Shown here piece after piece: positions 57,282-64,000 of a stretch of 64,000 nt of DNA. The notes beneath the pieces were generated by a model. That model made no database searches. It saw only the letters and a list, made by a program, of their open reading frames with translations, and was not told the origin of the DNA. A program made the position numbers and the translations under genes. The stretch is taken from NCBI GenBank assembly GCA_027886185.1, contig WOAB01000893.1, positions 806,001 through 870,000 on the forward strand, read 5' to 3'. The DNA is from Rheum nobile (lineage: Eukaryota > Streptophyta > Magnoliopsida > Caryophyllales > Polygonaceae). Numbering within the stretch: position 1 is the stretch's first letter; each line of letters begins with the position of its first letter.

Positions 57282-58183
57282 GCCTGTTTGGTAAGTAGTG
57301 ATAAAACCGAGTGAAAGTGAAAGAAAGTGGAAGTAGGAGTTGGAGTTAGAAAATGGCGTGTTCGGTAAGTAGTAATTACGAGAGTTAAAGTTAGGTATTT
57401 TTGGTGTGTAATTACCAAAAAGGCCATTAAAATTTTGGGAATATACAAATCACGTGCCTCAGTACTTGTAGCAACACGTGACCTCGTCTTTGCCTCCTTC
57501 CTCCTAGATCCCTTCCGATTATCCCCAATTTCCCTAATTCAATTTGTTAGGGTTTACCTGGTTATCCTCGTCTTTGGTCGTGATTTTTCGAAGCCAAATC
57601 CCAGGTTTCATCTACATTCTTCCTCCTTTTCCAATCTCTCATGCTTCAATCTCTTCACCTAGTTAGAGGTCGTGTCTTGTCTTCTTTTCTTTCCTATATA
57701 AAGTGTATCGTTTGTTACGTTTAATTGTTCGTAGGCAGATACTACTTGGTTAACAAGGGATATCCAGACAGATAATGCTATATGGTGCCCTACTCCAAGG
57801 TAAAGTATCACCAATCTCAGTTCATGCAAGAGACTCTGAAAAATAATCGTGAAGGATTTAACCAAGTCCATTCTTCTTTGAGGACGACAATTGAACGGTG
57901 CTATGGTATTTTGAAAAAGAGATGGAAGATATTAAAATGCATGCCATCATATGATGTTCTCATGCAAATTGACATAATTTGTGTGTGTTTTGCACTGCAC
58001 AACTTCATCCTAGAACACAAGCTCAAATATTCAATCCTAGAAAAGAATGATGATGATGATGAAGATGGGTTCAAGTTTGACCCCAGTGATATAAAGGTGA
58101 AGACAACGACCCCGAAGGCTACATGAGTGGCATCCGAGATGCCATTGCTAAACAAATTTGGGATCACAAGAATATATATTTGG
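57282..58183 (+). mobile_element. Truncated PIF/Harbinger element
   Basis: The left end cagcctgtttggtaagtag follows TTA, as expected for Harbinger (3-bp target site and TGTTTGG terminus). A transposase end lies at 57740-58126. The right end is missing; LTR element B begins at 58184. The middle part of the transposase is also lost. Confidence 0.65.
57740..58126 (+). pseudogene. PIF/Harbinger transposase, C-terminal exon with nonsense codon
   Basis: After an AG acceptor near 57735 the frame reads YYLVNKGYPDR, then TAA (about 57774), then CYMVPYSKVKYH. The normal family pattern has an uninterrupted YYLVDxGY...YLxPY. The rest is intact: FNQVHSSLRTTIERCYGILKKRWKIL, given here by the landmarks HSSLR, IERCYGILKKR and CFALHNFILEH. 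These are the last DDE-domain motifs of DDE_Tnp_4 (HARBI1-like) proteins; the Glu of the DDE triad would be the E in TIER. The catalytic aspartates lie in parts missing here. It ends with an acidic DDDDEDGF segment. Confidence 0.85.
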
Positions 58184-60637
58184 TGTGATATCCCGTATTT
58201 TTGTAAGGTTATTTTGGGAATTATGGAATTTTCCTGGGTACCCGTTGTATACGTCGGATTTAATTCAGGTAGCTTGAGACATTTTGTAATGTGCTCTGTA
58301 TCTGTAATATTTTTCTCAGTGATATACAGACAAGGTGCCTTGGAGTTTAATTGTCGTTCGCGTACGATAATTTTTATCCCGGTTTATCGTCAAGCTCGTT
58401 CAAAGCCGAATGGGCGGGAAAAGGGGGAAACGGCGACTGCCGTTCAGAAACGGCGCCTGCCGTGGTTGGGCCCGAGAAGTCAACGTGTCAGCTTCTAGCT
58501 GGCCGCGACAGGCCTAGCGACGGCGACCGCCGCATTTACGGCGACCGCCGCATGCCCGCCGTAGGCAAAATTACGGCGACCGCCGTGATTGTCCAGTGGA
58601 CATTGGCCGCCGGTCGCCGGCGTCGTTCGAGGCGCGCCGTTGCGTCGTTTGCTGCGTCTGAGGGTTTGCAGATCACTCCTTGGGGTTTGCCTATAAATAG
58701 GTGAGCTTGGGCATGGGTTTTGGGTCATCTACAACCCCGAATCGCTGCCAAATTCGCCTCTCGCCGGAGTTTTGTTTTCGTCGGTTTTCTTGTGCTCGCT
58801 GGAGGTCTCGCCGGTGTTGCTTTGGTGTGGTTCCCGAGTGCCTTTGTGAAGCTTTTGGTTAGCCTTGGAGGTTAGAAGCCAAAGCAAGTCAAAGGAGGCC
58901 GAACCGCTCGTGTTTTGGGGTGAGTTTTCTCTCGTTTCAGTCGGTCGTGTTCTTCACGGCGACCGCCGTGTTCTTCACGGCGACCGTTGTGTTCTTCACG
59001 GCGACCTCCGTGATGAATACGGAGACCGCCGCCAAGAACGGTGACCGCCGCCAGTGCCCAGAACGCCTTTGTGGCTTTGGCTTGGTCGGTTGTCGTCGTG
59101 GCGTCTTTCCTTTCGTGTTCTTTCGCCGTGTTTAGATTCGTACTGTTTATGTCGGATCTAACTTAGGGTTCCTTTTATGGGTCGACTCGAAGGTTGTTGT
59201 GCTGTCGGATCTATACCGCGTCGAGCCCGGAATCCAGTGACGTCTTTAGACTATTCTGCGGAGTAAGGCAAGTGGCGGTTCGCTCTTGCTCATTCGTTCC
59301 ATATTTACATTAATTATCAGTAGTTTATCTGAGTAATTAATTTGGAATGAATATTCTGTTTGTCTGGAAATGGTTTTGATAAACTGTTTTGAAAATCATA
59401 TAATAGGTTGTATATCTGTTAGAACAACGCTATTATCTGTGATCGCCTTTCGGGCCTTTATGTGGATTTATCCTATAACTGTGGTGGTGCTTTAACTGTT
59501 TAGTTAGCACTGTTAGATAGGAACGTTACTCGGACTCTGTCCAGTCGTTTCTTTATAATCTGGTATAGGGGTGGCTCGTCCCCATCCAATACCATTCTAA
59601 GATCATGATCGGTCTCTTACACATGTGTGTAGAGACAGGACACTTAGCTGGTGTCATAAACCTTTCGGTATACGTCACTCTCGACGAAACGTATACTAAG
59701 ATGTGTCGTCCCACTGGTGGGGTACACATGTAAAAGTCTATAACGTGATGTGTGTTTTTGAAACATAAATCAGATAAGTGCTACCTTGATGCACATCATT
59801 AATACACCTTGGGCGAGTAGTGCAGCTAAGTTCAGTGCAGCTAGGAAAACTCGTCTTGACTTGAATGTAGTACGTTCTCTTTCCAATCTGGATTCTCTGT
59901 AGGCGATGAGGTTGGTCGTGAACCGAAGCATCTCAGTCAGTTTTAAATCATTGTTGAATGATTCTGTAATATTCCAGATTTGTCATTTGCTTCCTTAAAG
60001 ACTCATTTCCGTTGGAGTCTTCTTTCGAGTCGATTTCTGTGAAGGTTCAGTCTTCCAGAATCTTCTCTTGTGCATACCTCTTGTTTATTCCAATAGGAAT
60101 ATGATGGTTGACTACCGTTATCGGTTATTATCCGAGAAGCGGTGAGTCTAACCTAATATGACTGCTTCGAACCAGTCTGCTTTATACCCTTGCTAGTCTA
60201 TTCAATTAGACTAACCAACCAATGTTTTCCCTTGCATGATTGGCTGGTGTCATCCGTTTGATTCGACACATCAGTTAAGAAGTAGCTCAGAAGATTAGAA
60301 GGACTATGGAGTCGGCGGTGGTTTTTGAATGTTTTAATTATTTCTTTAATCAGGTTATGATCCTTCGGACAATAACTCCGATTGTAACTTACTTTCTTAG
60401 TCTTCCGCTGTGTTTGGTTTAAACTATGTTTTGACCTATTCGGGATTGGGTTGTAATCCAGTAACTCTTGTTTCCTCGACAATGTTATGTTTTGGAATTT
60501 AATGCTTGATCTTTGTGTATCAAATGCATTTCATAAATTGTATTTATTTGGTAAAGCCTTGGGTGATCTCGGTAAGGAACACTGGGATCACTGGCGGTAA
60601 TACCTTTCCAAAAGGGTTAAGTTTTGGGGGTATTACA
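58184..60637 (+). repeat. 5' LTR of element B
   Basis: It starts TGTGATATCCCG and ends GGGTATTACA. TATA box TATAAATA at about 58692-58699. GC-rich palindromic cores ACGGCGACCGCCGT and variants lie upstream (about 58428-58590) and downstream (about 58955-59052) of the TATA box. A potential hairpin (AGACTC...GGAGTCT) lies near 60000-60025. The stretch with gttggctggtgtcatccgt-like words near 60240 is shared with element A. Confidence 0.88.
58692..58699 (+). promoter_or_regulatory. TATA box of the element B LTR
   Basis: TATAAATA in the context GCCTATAAATAGGTG, in the same position relative to the palindrome blocks as in element A. Confidence 0.65.
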
Positions 60638-60641
60638 GTTG

Positions 60642-60654
60642 TGGTATCAGAGCC
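60642..60654 (+). other. Primer binding site of element B
   Basis: TGGTATCAGAGCC, perfect complement of initiator-Met tRNA 3' end, four bases after the LTR end. Confidence 0.9.
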
Positions 60655-60848
60655 AAAGGTTTTTAAAACGGGTTTGGGATTTTATAAATCAATTATCCGT
60701 TTTTGAAAATGCTTTAAAGAGGGCTCTGAATTTTCATTCTGAAAAGAATTTAAAAACACCGTTCATAGTCATGTCTTGTTTATAGTCTGATATAGTAAGC
60801 TTGCTTCTATGTCTAGAAAGACTAATTCCTTCCTTATTGTTTGATAGG

Positions 60849-61775
60849 ATGGGTGTCTGCTTTTCTATTGGTAGGGGGTCGGAAGACGCCAAGTCGGATC
60901 AGCCGAGGCTAGATTTTCCGTTACCCCAGCGATGTTTCGAGGTTGGAGGCCCGAGTAGCCCGCCCGAAGACGTCAAGCATGTTCTCCCCGAGTCGGTTGT
61001 CCTTGTAGCCAGGAATGCTATGGTCCCTAGACCTGCACCTGTGCCGCAGCCAAGGGTGGAGGGAGTACAGGAATGGGAGCAGGAAGACGAGTTGTCAAGG
61101 TATGAACAAGGGGTTTACCAAGACGACTTTATACTGGGACCAATTCCCGAGGAGATCGAGTACAAGGAGGACGAAGAGGAGATGCTTGAGCAAGATCCTG
61201 TCGAGGATGAGGATATGATCGAGGATGATTCCGAGGATGAGGATCCCATCGAGGATGATCCCGAGGATGAGGATCCCATCGAGGATGATCCCGAGGAAGA
61301 GGATCCCATAGAGGATGATCCAAAAGAGGACCCAGAGTTGGACCTTGGAGGGCAGAATCAGGAGCCCGGTACAGGATTGTCACTAGTGCCAGAGTACGCA
61401 CCCATGTCAGAAGCTGATTGGGAGGCACTGTATACCGAGTACGGTATTGGGAGAAGTGACAGGGAATCTCAGCCTATCCCTACTCCAAGGAGATGGAGGT
61501 CGGAATCCGAGCTACAGGAGATTCTCCGCCAGAGTGAGGTAATCTCCGCAGAACAGCAGCGTCAGAGGGATGAGTTGATCACCAGTACTTAGAGGAGGGC
61601 TGGAATAGGAGGACCAGTCATGGACGACCCATACTTTACCATGACTGAGCTAGGACTATGTGCTTCAGGGTCAAGCAGGGTGCGAAACCCATCGCCAGAG
61701 CTCGATGGTGAGCCTAGCCCGAAGAGACCATGCACGAGTAGCCAGTCGTATGGGAGACATTTTGGAACGCCTTGA
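60849..61775 (+). pseudogene. Extra acidic ORF upstream of gag, element B (one in-frame stop)
   Basis: ATG 60849 is preferred because it aligns with the ATA at 6927 in element A. The protein starts MGVCFSIGR, which fits an N-myristoylation consensus (Gly2, Ser6) with a nearby Cys; this is a prediction only. A conserved LPQRCFEVGG...VKHVLPESVVLV segment follows. The acidic part contains tandem repeats close to EDEDPIEDDP (27-30 bp each, 61200-61325). Then come MSEADWEAL, IPTPRRW and a Glu/Arg/Gln-rich helix. TAG at 61590-61592 interrupts the frame, which stays open to 61775 and ends with a Ser/Pro-rich tail with PKRPC, parallel to PKRRC in A. About 100 residues with coiled-coil character found in A are missing. 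Function unknown. Confidence 0.6.
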
Positions 61776-62065
61776 GGAGGAATGGCGTTGCCTATCGTAG
61801 AAGTTTCGTTTCTTAGTATTCCAAGTTGTACTTTGTGTAATATTTCAGTATTGCGGCAAGTACTCTGAGAAACACTTATATCTTCGAGCAATGTTGTCCA
61901 AACGCTCGAATGATAATCTTATGTGTAACTTGTGTAAGAATTCGAAGGTTCATCTATAAAATGCCAAGTTGATCTATTCTGAGTGATTTAAGTACATTGA
62001 TATATTGCATAAGTATGTTGCATAATATTAATGTATTGAATACTTGGAATTGGATCGGTAAACAG

Positions 62066-64000
62066 ATGGTGAACCCAAGAAGCACGAGAAACTCGACTCG
62101 AGCCGGTGCTGGGACTAGCCAAAACCCCAGACCAGCAGAAAGAGGTGTTCAGGATGAACACGAGTCTGAGTCTCGCGTCCAGCAGAGGCGTGAAGGTCAG
62201 GATCAGACCCAGGCGCCGACGTTGTTTGACGCTGCAGCTGTTGAGGCGATCCGAGGGATCGTGATGCAGGCTATCACAGATGTCTTGAGACCAAGTGCGC
62301 CTCAAGCACAAGAAGTGCCTATTCACGCAGCGGTTCCTGATGTTGTGGAACCCAGAAACCCCGTGATTCAGGAGACTGCCGTTAGGGCGAGGGACAGCTA
62401 TGGTCGCGCTCTTAAGACCATTACTTCCATAAGACCCGACTGTTATAACAGGAAAGGGGAGCCAGTGGCAGTGACTCATTGGTTCTCCCATATGGAGAGG
62501 CTGTTCAGGAACGTGGAGTGTACGGAGGCCGAGAAGGTCCATATCACTTCTTTTTAGCTGAAGGAGGAGGCTAGCGAGTGGTGAGAGAGCACTGGTTTGG
62601 CTGAGAGCCCAGTGTTGACTTGGTCGATGTTCAAGACCAAGATGGTTGATCGCTTTTTCTCTCGTTCTATGAGAGAGGAGAAGCATAAAGAGTTCTTGTA
62701 CCCTCAGACTGATGGTCTGAGAGTGACCGAGTTGGCATCTAAGTTCAACCATCTTCTACAGTACGCCACTGCCGAGATCACCAGCGAGGCTCAAAAGATC
62801 TGGTACTTCCACGAGTGGATGAACCCGGATATCAAGCCATTAATGGTGCACCACACATGCTCTACCTTGGAGCAGTATGTGGATTGTGCCTATAAGCTGG
62901 AAGTAACTCTCGAGGAGTCGACCAAGAGGCGCAACCGACAGAAGTCGATGCAGAATCAGAACCAGGGAGGTGGTTTTAAGCGCCCTGCGCCACCGTCTAA
63001 CTTCGCCAAGTCTGGCCGAGCTAATACGGAGATGACGCAAGGGGGATCGACTCAGCAGTCAGGGCATACCAGGAGTTCAGTTTAGTGTTATAATTGCGGT
63101 ACTGCTGGGCACAAGAGCACTGAGTGTCGGAAGGAGAGGAGGCCATGCTTTGGGTGTGGACGTGATGGTCATCTGCAAAAGTTCTGCAAGCAGGGGAAGC
63201 AGAAGGGAGTAGAGTCGCAGCAAGGGTCAGTTCATCAGAGCAACCGACCTAGGTTTAAACCTGCCGAGACTCCTAGCCCTTCAGTGCAGACGACTGCTCA
63301 GAACAGGGGAAAGGCCCCAGCTGTTTCTGGAAGTCAAGGCCAACGCTTGTACGAGATGCGTGAGGCAGATGGACCCAACGCTCCGATTGCTCAAGGTACT
63401 CTATACCTTCACTCTACTTCAGTGTGCATTCTGTTTGATTCTGGTGCTACGCATTCCTTTATTTCGGATAGCTGTGTTAGTAAGTTAGACTTAGTGTGCA
63501 ATGATTTGTGCGACCCTTTCGTCGTTAATCTTCCTAATGGAGAACGTTTGGTGGGAACCAAGCATTTGTCCGACTTTCCGATTACCATTCAGGGTAAGAA
63601 ATTCGAGGCAGATTTAATCTGCATAGCCATGGCTCCATATGACATTATTCTCGGTATGGATTGGCTGACGCGTCACAAGGCGGTGATCGACTTCAGTTCA
63701 AGAACGGTGACGGTGTCATCCGGGGGCCAATTCGTGTGCAAGTTCAAAGGTCGAAATGACATTGATAACGGCAAGCTGATCAATGCGATGGCTGCGTTTA
63801 AGCTACTACGACAAGGATGTGTCGGGTACCTTTGCTACTTGGATTCGCCCGAGGAGGATGGACCTGAGGTTCTTGATATTCCTGTAGTGAGGGAATTTTC
63901 GGATGTCTTTCCGGAAGAAATTCCAGGATTACCCCCGAACCGTGACGTTGAGTTTTCTATTGATCTCAAGCCTGGTACGGCACCGATTTCCAAATCACCG
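62066..64000 (+). pseudogene. gag-protease-pol of element B (start; runs off the window)
   Basis: ATG 62066 (MVNPRSTRN) matches element A. The gag core is closely similar to A. Nonsense codons: TAG 62555-62557 (A has CAA, Gln), TGA 62582-62584 (A has TGG) and TAG 63083-63085 (A has CAG). From 63086 the frame is open to the window end: two zinc knuckles CYNCGTAGHKSTEC and CFGCGRDGHLQKFC, then LFDSGATHSF (protease, near 63435), IILGMDWLTRH near 63645, and FPEEIPGLPPNRDVEF before RT near 63910. The break pattern is the same C-to-T or G-to-A type as in A. It would need other copies to be mobilised. Confidence 0.92.

Larger units (their letters stand above)
58184..64000 (+). mobile_element. Ty3/gypsy LTR retrotransposon B, left part (continues beyond the window)
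   Basis: A 2454-bp LTR, Met-type primer site, extra acidic ORF, gag, two zinc knuckles and protease follow in the order seen in element A. Gag-protease identity to A is high, and the LTR ends (U5 part) are similar, while the upstream LTR part has diverged. Stops in gag show this copy is inactive. The 3' half and second LTR lie outside the window. Confidence 0.93.

Noticed and set aside
61115..61309. Serine-rich minus-strand frame
   Set aside because: It is the antisense of the acidic repeats of the element B extra ORF.

Overview
This window looks like nuclear DNA of a eudicot plant. The reasons are GT-AG introns in a small island of ordinary plant genes, LTR retrotransposons primed by initiator-Met and Asp tRNAs, a plant Helitron, and Tourist, hAT and Mutator-like elements. 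I see no bacterial, organellar or viral gene organisation. Most of the 64 kb is nested transposable elements in various states of decay. I cannot name the species.

Layout. 1-1.2 kb: broken piece of a minus-strand Ty3/gypsy element in which one LTR has internal sequence on both sides. 2.4-2.7 kb: Tourist-type MITE. 3.0-19.2 kb: a decayed Helitron Rep-helicase gene split by a 10.4-kb Ty3/gypsy element (element A, 4468-14862, target duplication CCAAC) and by a solo LTR (17172-18561, target duplication ATTTG). 21.0-28.7 kb: a minus-strand Ty3/gypsy element (D) with its reverse transcriptase core deleted. 28.8-29.4 kb: a hAT-type MITE with a perfect 8-bp target duplication.

The host gene island is 30.7-39.1 kb. 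It holds a seven-exon gene for a small coiled-coil protein (+), a three-exon heavy-metal-associated isoprenylated protein ending in a CaaX box (+), and, convergent with it, a PP2C-type phosphatase of the Arabidopsis PP2C40 kind (-). Nothing suggests that these genes work together; they appear to be ordinary neighbours.

39.5-42.9 kb: probable Mutator-like element carrying a ULP1-protease remnant. 43.0-55.7 kb: LTR element C with only a pol remnant; its left LTR is interrupted by a young Athila-like element (43996-50907, target duplication CCTAC) that encodes gag and protease but no reverse transcriptase. Element C also contains another hAT MITE, an (AG)47 tract and rearranged LTR-like pieces. 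56.3-58.2 kb: LINE-type RNase H and PIF/Harbinger transposase relics. 58.2 kb to the end: left part of a second Ty3/gypsy element (B) related to A.

The most interesting signals are two. First, elements A and B share an extra acidic open reading frame between the 5' LTR and gag. Second, GC-rich palindromic cores recur in LTRs and coding parts of unrelated retrotransposon families, placed on both sides of the TATA box in A and B. All coordinates and comparisons were read by eye; divergence figures are hand counts.
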